A DNA stretch of 49,397 bases from Azospirillaceae bacterium. Its GTDB lineage: Bacteria; Pseudomonadota; Alphaproteobacteria; Azospirillales; Azospirillaceae. The position numbers and the translations under genes were made by a program. The stretch covers positions 1-49,397 of the forward strand of contig JANQJV010000274.1 of assembly GCA_028281465.1 (NCBI GenBank), written 5' to 3'. This document shows positions 18,642 through 26,339 of this stretch, one piece after another (position 1 is the stretch's first letter; each line of letters opens with the position of its first letter). The notes under the pieces are model-generated. The model saw only the letters and a program-made list of their open reading frames with translations. It was not told the origin of the DNA and searched no databases.

Positions 18642-18845
18642 TCAGCCGAACACGTCATCCAGCGTGCGGGCGTCGAGGATGCGGTCGGTCCAGCGCATCA
18701 ACTCGTCCAACGATGCGCTCCGGACCCGGTCGAGCGTCTCGGGCGAAAGCGCTCCGAACCGGCCACGAAGCTGTTGAAGCGGCACTGTGTCCTGCTTGGC
18801 CTTCGCAGGGCCGCCGGAATGCTGGCAACCATAACATCTCTGCAT
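18642..18845 (-). pseudogene. C-terminal remnant of an Rpn/DUF4351-type PD-(D/E)XK protein
   Basis: A minus-strand frame ends with PLQQLRGRFGALSPETLDRV, then RSASLDELMRWTDRILDART and LDDVFG. This is the typical DUF4351 tail of Rpn-family recombination-promoting nucleases/putative transposases. The N-terminal nuclease domain is absent: the first 20 residues of the frame have no resemblance. I read it as a decayed fragment of a mobile-associated gene, not a working gene. A similar fragment lies at 47105-47467. Confidence 0.65.
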
Positions 18846-18944
18846 ACCCCACGAACATCGCCTGATTTGACAGCGAAGATGCCGCGACGCATGGTGACGG
18901 GATGGGTGGCCACGGCCACGGCGACCAGGGGTAGATGACGGCGT

Positions 18945-20066
18945 ATGGTGCAGGCGGATGTGGTGGTGATCGGGGGCGGCATCATTGGCTCGGCGATCGC
19001 CTACGGCTTACGGTCGCTGGGATGCGATGTGGTCCTGCTGGACGAAGGCGACGTGGCCCTGCGCGCGGCGCGCGGGAATTTCGGCCTGGTCTGGGTGCAG
19101 GGCAAGGGGCTGGGCATGCGCCGCTATGCCGAGTGGGCCCGGCAGTCCGCCGACCTGTGGCCGGCGTTCGCCGACGAGTTGCACGCCCGCAGCGGCATCG
19201 ATGTCGCCTACCGCAAGGACGGCGGACTGATGCTGTGCCTGGGCGAGGACGAACTGAACCGGCGCCGCTGGGAGCTGGCACAGTTGACTCACCAAGCCGG
19301 TCCGGATGGCTATGACTGCACCCTGCTCGACCGCCAGCAGGTGCAGGAGCTGATCCCCGATGCGCCCTTGGGCGACGAGGTCTCCGGCGGCTCCTATTCG
19401 CCGCATGATGGTGATTGCAACCCCCTGCGCCTGCTCAACGCCGTCCATCATGCCTTCCGTGCCGTCGGCGGACAGTACCGTCCGGACCACCGGGCGGAAA
19501 CCATCACCCGGGAGGACGATGGGTTCACCGTGACGGCGAACCGGACCGTCTTCCGGGCGGCCAAGCTCGTGCTGGCCGCCGGCCACGGCATCACGCATCT
19601 GGCCCCCCAGATCGGCCTGCAGGTGCCGATCCATCCGGAGCGCGGCCAGGTGCTGGTCACCGAACGGGTCCGACCGTTCCTGCGCCTGCCGATCAACGGC
19701 ATCCGGCAGACCGACGAGGGCACCATCATGCTCGGTTCCTCGGCCGAGGACGTCGGCTTCGACGAGCGGACCACCGCGGACACCATGCGGCACATTGCCG
19801 ACCGCAACCTGCGCGCCCTTCCATGCTTGCGGCATCTGCGTCTGAACCGGGTGTGGGGCGCGTTGCGGGTGCTGACGCCGGACGACTTCCCGGTTTATGA
19901 ACAGTCGGTGAGCCATCCCGGGGCTTATGTCGCCACATCGCACAGCGGCGTATCGCTCGCCGCCATCCATGCCGGCCCCGTTGCCCGCTGGATCGCCGAC
20001 GGCGAGGAACCCTCGGAATTCAACCAATTCAGCACGAAGAGATTCCATGTTTCGGGCACGGCATGA
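18945..20066 (+). CDS. FAD-dependent oxidoreductase, DAO family (beta subunit of a three-part dehydrogenase)
   Basis: This 373-residue DAO-family flavoprotein begins with the dinucleotide-binding motif VVVIGGGIIGSAIAYGL and ends with ATSHSGVSLAAIHAGPVARW, the usual FAD-closing region. Similar proteins include HcnC, opine-oxidase subunit B and the beta subunit of D-hydroxyproline dehydrogenase. They oxidise an amine or imino acid and pass electrons to partner subunits. Genes for a [2Fe-2S] protein and a FAD/NAD(P)-binding subunit follow immediately, which completes such a heterotrimer. The ATG at 18945 follows an AGGGG about 11 bases upstream. It is the first gene of a nine-gene co-directional run. 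The substrate is not known; hydrogen cyanide synthesis is less likely because of the transporter and hydantoinase genes behind it. Confidence 0.88.
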   Translation: MVQADVVVIGGGIIGSAIAYGLRSLGCDVVLLDEGDVALRAARGNFGLVWVQGKGLGMRRYAEWARQSADLWPAFADELHARSGIDVAYRKDGGLMLCLGEDELNRRRWELAQLTHQAGPDGYDCTLLDRQQVQELIPDAPLGDEVSGGSYSPHDGDCNPLRLLNAVHHAFRAVGGQYRPDHRAETITREDDGFTVTANRTVFRAAKLVLAAGHGITHLAPQIGLQVPIHPERGQVLVTERVRPFLRLPINGIRQTDEGTIMLGSSAEDVGFDERTTADTMRHIADRNLRALPCLRHLRLNRVWGALRVLTPDDFPVYEQSVSHPGAYVATSHSGVSLAAIHAGPVARWIADGEEPSEFNQFSTKRFHVSGTA

Positions 20067-20352
20067 CACACCCCCGGAGGACGGCGTCACGGTCACCATC
20101 GACGGCCATGACGTGACCGTGCCTCCCGACACCAGCGTTGCCGCCGCCGCCTTGCTGGCCGGCCTCGATCATGTGCGCACCACCCCGGTGAGCGGCACGC
20201 CGCGCGCGCCTTATTGCATGATGGGCATTTGCTTCGATTGCCTGATGGAAATCGACGGCGTGCCCAACCGCCAGGCCTGTTTGGAAATCGTGCGACCGGG
20301 TATGACCGTGCGCCGGCAGGACGGCGCCCGCAGCCTTGGAGCCGCGCCATGA
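20047..20352 (+). CDS. (2Fe-2S)-binding small subunit (HcnA-like / gamma subunit)
   Basis: This 101-residue ferredoxin-like subunit carries electrons between the two flavin subunits. The cluster cysteines are visible as YCMMGICFDC and, after a 12-residue spacer, RQAC (C-x4-C-x2-C-x12-C). The beta-grasp start is TVTIDGHDVTVPPDTSVAAA. The ATG at 20047 lies 20 bases inside the end of the previous gene, and its stop overlaps the next start (ATGA). The longer frame from 19927 is just read-through in the previous gene. The tight overlaps point to fixed stoichiometry within one complex. Confidence 0.9.
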   Translation: MFRARHDTPPEDGVTVTIDGHDVTVPPDTSVAAAALLAGLDHVRTTPVSGTPRAPYCMMGICFDCLMEIDGVPNRQACLEIVRPGMTVRRQDGARSLGAAP

Positions 20353-21776
20353 AGACGGAGTGGGATGTCGTCGTCATCGGCGCCGGCCCGGCCGGCCTGA
20401 CCGCCGCCACCGAAGCCGCCGGCCTGGGCCTCGACACGCTGGTGGTGGACGAACAGCCGGCACCCGGCGGACAGATCTACCGCAGTGTGGAAGCCGTGCA
20501 CACCCGGCGGACCAAGGATGCCGCCCTGTTGGGCCCCGACTACGGCCACGGCCTGGACCTGGTGCGCCGGTTCCGGGACGCCAATATCCCTTATTGGCCC
20601 GAAACCGGTGTCTGGCAGGTCACCGAGGACGGCGAGCTCGGCATCACGCGCGCCGGTGAAGCGGGCTTGCTCAAAGCCCGGCGCATCATCGCCGCCGCCG
20701 GCGCGCAGGAACGGCCGGTGCCGATCCCGGGGTGGACCCTGCCGGGCGTCATGGGCGCCGGCGGCGCACAGGTCTTGTTCAAGTCCGCCGGGATGATCCC
20801 GAGGGGGCGCACGGTGATCGCCGGAACCGGACCGCTGGTGCTCCTGGTCGCCGGCCAATTGAGCGATGCCGGCGCCGAGATCGCGGCCGTGCTCGACACG
20901 GTCACCCAGGCCGACTATCACATGGCCGCCGGTCATCTGTTTTCGGCCCTGAAGGCGTCGGACTATGTGCTCAAGGGCCTGGCCATGATGGTCAAGCTGC
21001 GCCGCCGCGGCATCCCGGTCCATGCTGGCGTGCGGGCGGTGTCGGTCACCGGCTCGGATCGTGCCGCGGGCGTCGCCTATACCGACCCGAAGGGCACCAC
21101 GCACAGCCTGGCGGCGGACACCGTGCTGCTGCACGACGGCGTCGTACCGAGCACCCAACTGACCCGCCAGCTCGACTGCACCCATGGCTGGCACCACACA
21201 CAACGCTACTGGTATCCGGTGACGGATGCCTGGGGTACCACCAGTTGCGAAACCCTGGCGGTTGCAGGGGATTGCGCCGGCATCACCGGTGCCAAGGCAG
21301 CGGAAGCCTCCGGGCGGCTCGCGGCCCTGGACACCGCGACCCGGCTGGGCCGGCTCAGTGCCGTCAACCGCGAGCGTCGCGCCATGGCCCTGCTGGCGTT
21401 TCAGCGTCGACACACGGCGGTGCGTCCGCTGCTCGACCAGCTTTATCAACCGCGCCTCAGCTTGCCGGCCGGCACGCCGGACGACACCATCCTGTGCCGG
21501 TGCGAGGAGGTCACCGCCGGCGCCATCCGCGCCGCGGTTGCCGACGGTTGCCTGGGACCGAACCAGCTCAAGGCGTTCACCCGCTGCGGCATGGGGCCGT
21601 GCCAGGGCCGCATGTGCGGCCTTTCGGTGGCCGAGTTGATCGCGGCGGAACGGCGCGTGCCGGTGATGCAGGTCGGGTATTACCGCATCCGGCCGCCGAT
21701 CAAGCCGGTCACCCTGGGCGCGTTGGCGGCCATGGCGCCGACGGCGCCGGCACCCCCCGACCCGCTGGACACGTGA
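20349..21776 (+). CDS. FAD/NAD(P)-binding oxidoreductase with C-terminal [2Fe-2S] domain (HcnB-like / alpha subunit)
   Basis: This 475-residue subunit belongs to the class-II disulphide-reductase fold and has a BFD-like iron-sulphur domain at its C-terminus. The FAD motif is VVVIGAGPAGLTAATEAAGL near the start, and a second nucleotide fold appears near RTVIAGTGPLVLLVAGQL. The BFD-like cysteines are in ILCRCEEV, and later in CGMGPCQGRMC. Together with the two preceding genes it completes an HcnABC-type heterotrimer. The ATG at 20349 overlaps the previous stop. The start of the longer frame (20214) lies inside the iron-sulphur gene and is rejected. Likely role: accept electrons from the DAO subunit and pass them to the respiratory chain or NAD(P). 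Confidence 0.9.
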   Translation: MKTEWDVVVIGAGPAGLTAATEAAGLGLDTLVVDEQPAPGGQIYRSVEAVHTRRTKDAALLGPDYGHGLDLVRRFRDANIPYWPETGVWQVTEDGELGITRAGEAGLLKARRIIAAAGAQERPVPIPGWTLPGVMGAGGAQVLFKSAGMIPRGRTVIAGTGPLVLLVAGQLSDAGAEIAAVLDTVTQADYHMAAGHLFSALKASDYVLKGLAMMVKLRRRGIPVHAGVRAVSVTGSDRAAGVAYTDPKGTTHSLAADTVLLHDGVVPSTQLTRQLDCTHGWHHTQRYWYPVTDAWGTTSCETLAVAGDCAGITGAKAAEASGRLAALDTATRLGRLSAVNRERRAMALLAFQRRHTAVRPLLDQLYQPRLSLPAGTPDDTILCRCEEVTAGAIRAAVADGCLGPNQLKAFTRCGMGPCQGRMCGLSVAELIAAERRVPVMQVGYYRIRPPIKPVTLGALAAMAPTAPAPPDPLDT

Positions 21777-21779
21777 CGC

Positions 21780-22934
21780 ATGGCTGTGTCGCACGACGTC
21801 ATCGTCATCGGCGCCGGCCTGCAGGGCTGTTCCACCGCCGTGCATCTGGCCCGGCGCGGCGCCCGGGTCGTGGTGCTCGACCGGGTCTTTCCGGGGCGCC
21901 ATGCGTCCGGCGTCAATGCCGGCGGCGTGCGCCGGCTCGGCCGGCATCCGGCGGAAATCCCGCTTTCGGTGGCATCGCTGGAGATCTGGGCGCGGCTGCC
22001 GGAGCTGGTCGGCCATGATGGCGGCTTTCGGGCAACCGGCCAGGTCAAGATCGCCGAATCCGATGCCGAGATGGCCAGGCTCGAGCAACGCGCCGCCATG
22101 GTCCGGGACATGGGCTTCGGCCACGAAGAACCGATCGGCCGCGATGAACTGCGCCGGGTCGTACCGACCGTCGCCCAACACTGTGTCGGTGGCCTGATCT
22201 CGCGCGCCGATGGTTTCGCCAGCCCGTATCACACCACCCACGCGTTCCACCGCAAGGCCGTGACCCTGGACGTGGAGATGGCGCTGGACGGCCCGGGTGC
22301 CACCGGCATCGACCGGGTCGGTGAGCATTGGCAGGTCGCTTCCGGCCCGCACCGCTTCACCGCGCCGACGCTGGTGAACACGGCCGGGGCCTGGGGCGCC
22401 GGCATCGCCAAACGATTCTTCGACGAAGACGTGCCGTTGGAAATCGAAGCGCCGATGATGATGGTGACGGCACCGGTGCCGCATTTCCTCGATCCGGTCG
22501 TGGGGCTGGCGGCGCGCAAGCTGTCGTTCAAGCAAATGCCCAACGGAACGCTTGTGATCGGCGGCGGCCACCGTGGCACGCCGGACCCGGACCGCCAGAC
22601 GACCCGCCTCGATTTCAACAAATACGGCATCAGCGCGGAGACCGTGCTCGCCGTCTTCCCGCATCTGGCGCAGGTGCCCGTCAACCGGTGCTGGGCCGGT
22701 ATCGAAGGCGTCACGCCGGACGACATCCCGGTGATTTCCGAGAGTGCCGTGCACCCGGGCGTGTTCCATGCCTTCGGGTTCTGCGGCCACGGCTTCCAGC
22801 TCGGCCCCGTGGTCGGCCGCATCCTGTCCGAACTCATTCTCGACGGCGGCACCAACCTGCCGATCCATCCGTTCCGCATCGACCGGTTTGCCATAGCCCC
22901 AGGGTCACCGGTCGCGCCGGCGTCGGCGACATGA
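21780..22934 (+). CDS. second DAO-family FAD-dependent oxidoreductase (sarcosine-oxidase-beta-like)
   Basis: This 384-residue flavoprotein begins with HDVIVIGAGLQGCSTAVHLA and ends with GFCGHGFQLGPVVGRILSEL, as in sarcosine oxidase beta and glycine oxidase relatives. The midsection (SGVNAGGVRRLGRHPAEIPL) contains the residues next to the flavin ring in this family. It starts 3 bases after the alpha-subunit gene. A second DAO enzyme beside the heterotrimer suggests two oxidation steps, or oxidation of two related secondary or tertiary amines. The usual companions of heterotetrameric sarcosine oxidase (alpha, gamma, delta) are absent, so it is probably single-subunit. Substrate open. Confidence 0.85.
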   Translation: MAVSHDVIVIGAGLQGCSTAVHLARRGARVVVLDRVFPGRHASGVNAGGVRRLGRHPAEIPLSVASLEIWARLPELVGHDGGFRATGQVKIAESDAEMARLEQRAAMVRDMGFGHEEPIGRDELRRVVPTVAQHCVGGLISRADGFASPYHTTHAFHRKAVTLDVEMALDGPGATGIDRVGEHWQVASGPHRFTAPTLVNTAGAWGAGIAKRFFDEDVPLEIEAPMMMVTAPVPHFLDPVVGLAARKLSFKQMPNGTLVIGGGHRGTPDPDRQTTRLDFNKYGISAETVLAVFPHLAQVPVNRCWAGIEGVTPDDIPVISESAVHPGVFHAFGFCGHGFQLGPVVGRILSELILDGGTNLPIHPFRIDRFAIAPGSPVAPASAT

Positions 22935-22980
22935 CGCCAAGTCGACAATAACGAGAGACAACGCAAAGGAGGACGTCGAT

Positions 22981-23991
22981 ATGACCTTGGGTCTCAAAGG
23001 GCTTCCCACTCCCCTGCTGTTTGCCATGGCCCTGTTGGCCGTCCTCGGCCGGCCGGCCGTCGCCCAGGTCGAATGGGTGTTCGGTGGCATCAACCCGCCG
23101 GATGCGCCGGTCACCGTCGCCTCGGAGCAGTTCGCCGCCTGGGTCACCGAGCGCACCGAAGGCCGGGTGGTGATCCGCTACTTCGGTGGCAGCCAGCTCG
23201 GCAGCGGGCCGGAACAGATCGAGGCCATGAGCGCCGGCGCGCAGCAAGGCTATATCTCCGCCGGCTCCAACGCCTCCAAGTTGGTCAAGGAATTCGGCGT
23301 CGTCGACACCGCCTTCCTGTTCCACGACCAGGCCCATTTCCTGGCGTTCCAGGACTCCGACATGGCGGCGGAATTGCAACAACGTCTGATCGACGAATAC
23401 GGCGTGCGCGTTCTGGCCACCAATTGGTTCCGTCTGCCGCGCGCCTTCGTCACCAGGGACGGCTTCGTGACCGGGCCGGAGGACATCGCCGGCAAACGCG
23501 CACGCTCTCCCAATCTGCCCATGTATTACAAATCATGGGAATTGATCGGCACCATTCCCGTCAAAACCGCCTACAGCGAAGCCTATCTGGCCATCAGCCA
23601 GGGTCTCGTCGACATGACCGAGTCCGCCGGAGAGCAGATCTATACGTCCAAGTATTACGAGCTTCTGCCCTATGTGACCGAAGCGGAGATGATGTATCCG
23701 CAGAACTCGGTCTATGTCGCCGAAGACGCCTGGCAGGCGATCGGTGAAGACGATCGGCAGATCATCCGCGAGGCGGCATTCGAGGCCGGTGAATTCTTCA
23801 CCCAATTGGTGATGGATCGGGTCGGCCCGTGGCGTGCGGAAATGGAAGCCGCCGGCACGCAGTTCGCCCCGCTGTCCGACGAGGCCCGCGCCGAATTCCG
23901 CGCCATGGTGGCCGCACGCGTGCCGGAACTGGTCGCCGACGGCCTCATGCCGGAGGGATGGTGGGACCGCATCCAGGCCCTGCGGGAATAG
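22981..23991 (+). CDS. TRAP transporter substrate-binding protein (DctP family)
   Basis: This 336-residue periplasmic binding protein of a TRAP importer has a signal peptide ending at RPAVAQVEW and then the DctP fold. Typical blocks include LKIS-type entry replaced by VEWVFGGINPPDAPVTVASE. Then come FGGSQLGSGPEQIEAMSAGA and later the ligand region around PEDIAGKRARSPN, with the arginine that usually binds the carboxylate of the ligand. AAGGAGG stands 8 bases before the ATG. DctP proteins mostly bind organic acids, often amino-acid derivatives; the neighbouring enzymes point to a cyclic or N-alkylated amino acid derivative (inference). The gap to the next transporter gene is unusually long (517 bases) and filled with repeats. 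Confidence 0.92.
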   Translation: MTLGLKGLPTPLLFAMALLAVLGRPAVAQVEWVFGGINPPDAPVTVASEQFAAWVTERTEGRVVIRYFGGSQLGSGPEQIEAMSAGAQQGYISAGSNASKLVKEFGVVDTAFLFHDQAHFLAFQDSDMAAELQQRLIDEYGVRVLATNWFRLPRAFVTRDGFVTGPEDIAGKRARSPNLPMYYKSWELIGTIPVKTAYSEAYLAISQGLVDMTESAGEQIYTSKYYELLPYVTEAEMMYPQNSVYVAEDAWQAIGEDDRQIIREAAFEAGEFFTQLVMDRVGPWRAEMEAAGTQFAPLSDEARAEFRAMVAARVPELVADGLMPEGWWDRIQALRE

Positions 23992-24096
23992 GCCGGCATG
24001 CGGCTGGCCCCTTCCGCCACCAGGGATGAACGCGTGGCAATGGCGCGGTCAGGCCGGTTGAAAAGTATCGCCAAATCAACGCGCTACCAATAGTCG

Positions 24097-24160
24097 GTTG
24101 GGGCACGGCGCGCACGGACCTCGGATTTCCAGGACAAGCGCAGAGGCGCCGTGCCCCAAC
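24097..24160 (+). repeat. hairpin repeat with 15-bp perfect stem (copy 1)
   Basis: GTTGGGGCACGGCGC (24097-24111) pairs perfectly with 24146-24160 around a 34-base loop. The loop contains CTCGGATTTCCAGGA, which resembles CTCGATATCCGGGA in the loop of the next repeat. The stems differ in most inner bases but both begin GTTG and stay fully paired, so the two look like members of one family kept by structure. Confidence 0.65.
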
Positions 24161-24192
24161 ATCTGGCGTTTCCGCTGGTTGATAGGCCTGAT

Positions 24193-24295
24193 GTTGTGGC
24201 GATCTGCCCCGAAGCCCTCGATATCCGGGAGACCGTGCCGGCAGATCGCCACAACCTACGGAAATGCGAGAGAGAGATGTGTGAATGCCGTAGCC
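24193..24295 (+). repeat. hairpin repeat with 15-bp perfect stem (copy 2)
   Basis: GTTGTGGCGATCTGC (24193-24207) pairs perfectly with 24241-24255 around a 33-base loop, and is followed by CCTACGGAAATGC, then GTGTGAATGCCGTAGCC. The whole unit recurs at 30085-30184. It reads like a mobile or structural intergenic repeat (REP/ERIC style). Confidence 0.75.
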
Positions 24296-24508
24296 GAGAG
24301 GGGGGCCGCGAAGCGGTCGCGGGAGGGAGCATCGCTCAGGCCGGGACACCCTACCCCCCCTGTCCCCGAGGGAGAGGGGCTTCAGCCGGTCGCTAGCGCC
24401 AGGCGCAAGTTTTTGAAATATAAAACAAGTATCGTCGGCCTAGTGCCCCCTTCCCCATCCGCCGAACCGCCGCACGGGCGCGGAGCCTGGATCGAGAGGA
24501 CGTCCGAC

Positions 24509-25048
24509 ATGGTCACCCTGTTGTCCCGGACCTGCAATCTTCTGGCAAGGGGGCTGCTTGGTCTCTGTGTCTTGCTCTTGCTGACCATCCTGCTGGCTTT
24601 GTCGGCGCAGATCGTCAGCCGCTACGTGTTCAACGCGCCGTTGCTGCACACCGATGAGGTGGCGCAGACGGCCCTGGTTTGGCTCACCTTTCTGGGCGCC
24701 GCGCTGATCTACCGGGAAAAGCGGCACATCGAAGTGGATCTGGTCGTCGCCTTGTTGCCCGGCCGGGTGGCCGCCGGCATCGCGGTGGTTCTGGAGTTGG
24801 CGGTGGCCGCCACCCTGTTGCTGGTGTGCAGCCACATGGCGGAGATCGCGCCGCGCATGCTGCGCATTTCCTACGGTACGCTGCCGAGCATACCGCTCTT
24901 GTCCAAGTTTGCCCTGATCTACGTCCCGCTCTTGATCGGTGCCATCGCCACCATCCTATTCGCCCTCACCGCCGTGGCCGAACGCCTCACGGGTTCGCCG
25001 TCCGGCCAGGCCGATCCCCACGACGAGCTGCCGATGGTGGACGCATGA
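24509..25048 (+). CDS. TRAP transporter small permease (DctQ family)
   Basis: This 179-residue inner-membrane protein has four hydrophobic segments, as expected for DctQ. The first is LLGLCVLLLLTILLALSAQI, followed by the family motif SRYVFNAPLLHTDEVAQTAL with the glutamate-bearing helix (DE). Later segments lie near IAVVLELAVAATLLLVCSHM and FALIYVPLLIGAIATILFAL. The open frame runs back to 24098 through the repeats; the ATG at 24509 is preferred because AGAGGA stands 9 bases before it and the protein then starts like other DctQ proteins. It overlaps the DctM-type gene by 4 bases (ATGA). Confidence 0.9.
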   Translation: MVTLLSRTCNLLARGLLGLCVLLLLTILLALSAQIVSRYVFNAPLLHTDEVAQTALVWLTFLGAALIYREKRHIEVDLVVALLPGRVAAGIAVVLELAVAATLLLVCSHMAEIAPRMLRISYGTLPSIPLLSKFALIYVPLLIGAIATILFALTAVAERLTGSPSGQADPHDELPMVDA

Positions 25049-26325
25049 GCACGGCTGTCTTCCTTGGTCTGTTCTTCACGTTGCTGCTGCTGCGGTGTCC
25101 GATCGCCTATGCCATGCTGGTGGCCTCGGCGATCTACCTGACCACGACGCCGTTGCCCGAGCTGCAACTCACGCTCAAGACCGCCAACGGGGTCGACAAA
25201 TTCACCTTGTTGGCCGTGCCCATGTTCCTGCTCGCCGGCAACCTGATGAACAGCATGGGCGTCACCCAGCGCATTTTCCGCTTTGCCGGTGTTCTGGTGC
25301 GCCACATCCCGGGCGGCTTGGGGCACGTGAATGTGGTTGCCTCGGTCATCTTCGCCGGCATGTCCGGCTCGGCGGTGGCCGATGCCGGTGGGCTCGGTGC
25401 GGTGGAAATCCGCGCCATGCGCGAGGCCCGCTATTCCGATCGGCTGAGTGCGGCCATCACCGCGGCCTCGGCCACCATCGGGCCGGTCATCCCGCCGTCC
25501 ATCACCATGGTGATCTTCGCCTATCTGGCCGACGAGTCGGTGGGCCGGCTGTTTCTGGCCGGCGCCGTACCCGGCCTGATCATGGCGCTGTCGCTCATGG
25601 TGATCATCTATCTGATCGCCAAGACCGGACGCGAAACCCTGCCGCCCCTGCCCCGCGCCGGCCTGCGCGAGACCTGGGAGGCGTTCCGAGGCGCCGTCCT
25701 GCCCATGCTGGCGCCGGTGATCCTGATCGCCGGCATCCTGGGTGGCGTGTTCACGCCCACGGAAGCCAGCGTCGTCGTCGTGCTCTACGTATTGGCGATC
25801 GGCGTGGTGACGCTGAATTTCGATGCCCGCCAGATTGGCCGGGCCCTACTGCAGACCGTGCGCACCACCGCGGCCACCCAGTTCATCATTGCGGTCAGCG
25901 CCATCTTCGGCTGGATCATCACCATCGAACAGGTGCCCATGCAGGTGGTCTCGGTCTTGGCCGCCAACATCGGCAGCCAGACCGAGGCGCTGCTGTTCAT
26001 CGTTCTGATCCTTCTGATCGTCGGCATGTTCATGGAGGTGATCGCCGCGCTGATCCTGCTGACGCCGACGCTGCTCATGATTGCCAGTGCGTTTGCCATC
26101 GACCCCGTGCACCTGGGGGTCGTGACCGTGGTCACCATGATGATCGGCACCATCACGCCCCCCGTTGGCCTTGTGTTGTACACCGTCATGGCGGTGGCGC
26201 GGATCCCCATGCAACGCCTGGTCATGGGGCTGTTGCCGTTTTACGCCGCCTTGTTGATTGCGGCGCTGATCGTTGCCCTGGTGCCGCAGACGGCGCTTTG
26301 GCTGCCCACGCTCTTGATGGGTTGA
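25045..26325 (+). CDS. TRAP transporter large permease (DctM family)
   Basis: This 426-residue permease with about 12 membrane segments carries out Na+-driven uptake with the P and Q proteins. Family motifs are present: ANGVDKFTLLAVPMFLLAGN near residue 47, FAGMSGSAVADAGGLGAVEI near residue 107, and IGPVIPPSITMVIFAYLADE. The last conserved block is PVGLVLYTVMAVA near the C-terminus. The start at 25045 overlaps the DctQ-type stop. The large frame in another register that covers this region belongs to the next gene's reading frame and is not real here. Confidence 0.95.
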   Translation: MSTAVFLGLFFTLLLLRCPIAYAMLVASAIYLTTTPLPELQLTLKTANGVDKFTLLAVPMFLLAGNLMNSMGVTQRIFRFAGVLVRHIPGGLGHVNVVASVIFAGMSGSAVADAGGLGAVEIRAMREARYSDRLSAAITAASATIGPVIPPSITMVIFAYLADESVGRLFLAGAVPGLIMALSLMVIIYLIAKTGRETLPPLPRAGLRETWEAFRGAVLPMLAPVILIAGILGGVFTPTEASVVVVLYVLAIGVVTLNFDARQIGRALLQTVRTTAATQFIIAVSAIFGWIITIEQVPMQVVSVLAANIGSQTEALLFIVLILLIVGMFMEVIAALILLTPTLLMIASAFAIDPVHLGVVTVVTMMIGTITPPVGLVLYTVMAVARIPMQRLVMGLLPFYAALLIAALIVALVPQTALWLPTLLMG

Positions 26326-26339
26326 TGGAGGCCGCCCCC

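Larger units (their letters stand above)
23992..24508. other. long gap inside the TRAP operon, filled with hairpin repeats
   Basis: No gene is supported here. The gap contains two structured repeats, 24097-24160 and 24193-24295, followed by a C/G-run stretch (about 24330-24390) and then the AT-rich words around 24411-24430. The TRAP P and Q genes are normally separated by fewer than 150 bases, so the material looks inserted between them. AGAGGA at 24494-24499 is the ribosome site of the Q-type gene. Confidence 0.7.

Noticed and set aside
20211-22868. An 885-codon minus-strand frame opposite the dehydrogenase genes
   Set aside because: It is rich in His, Arg, Gly and Asp, has no domain match, and lies opposite three overlapping genes with clear flavin and iron-sulphur motifs. 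It is the antisense shadow expected in high-GC coding DNA.
24939-26339. A very long plus-strand frame that extends the HyuA gene upstream through the DctM-type gene
   Set aside because: The upstream part is a shadow of the permease gene in another frame (arginine/histidine-rich, no family match). The DctM frame has membrane helices and motifs, and HyuA starts well at 26340 with GGAGG.
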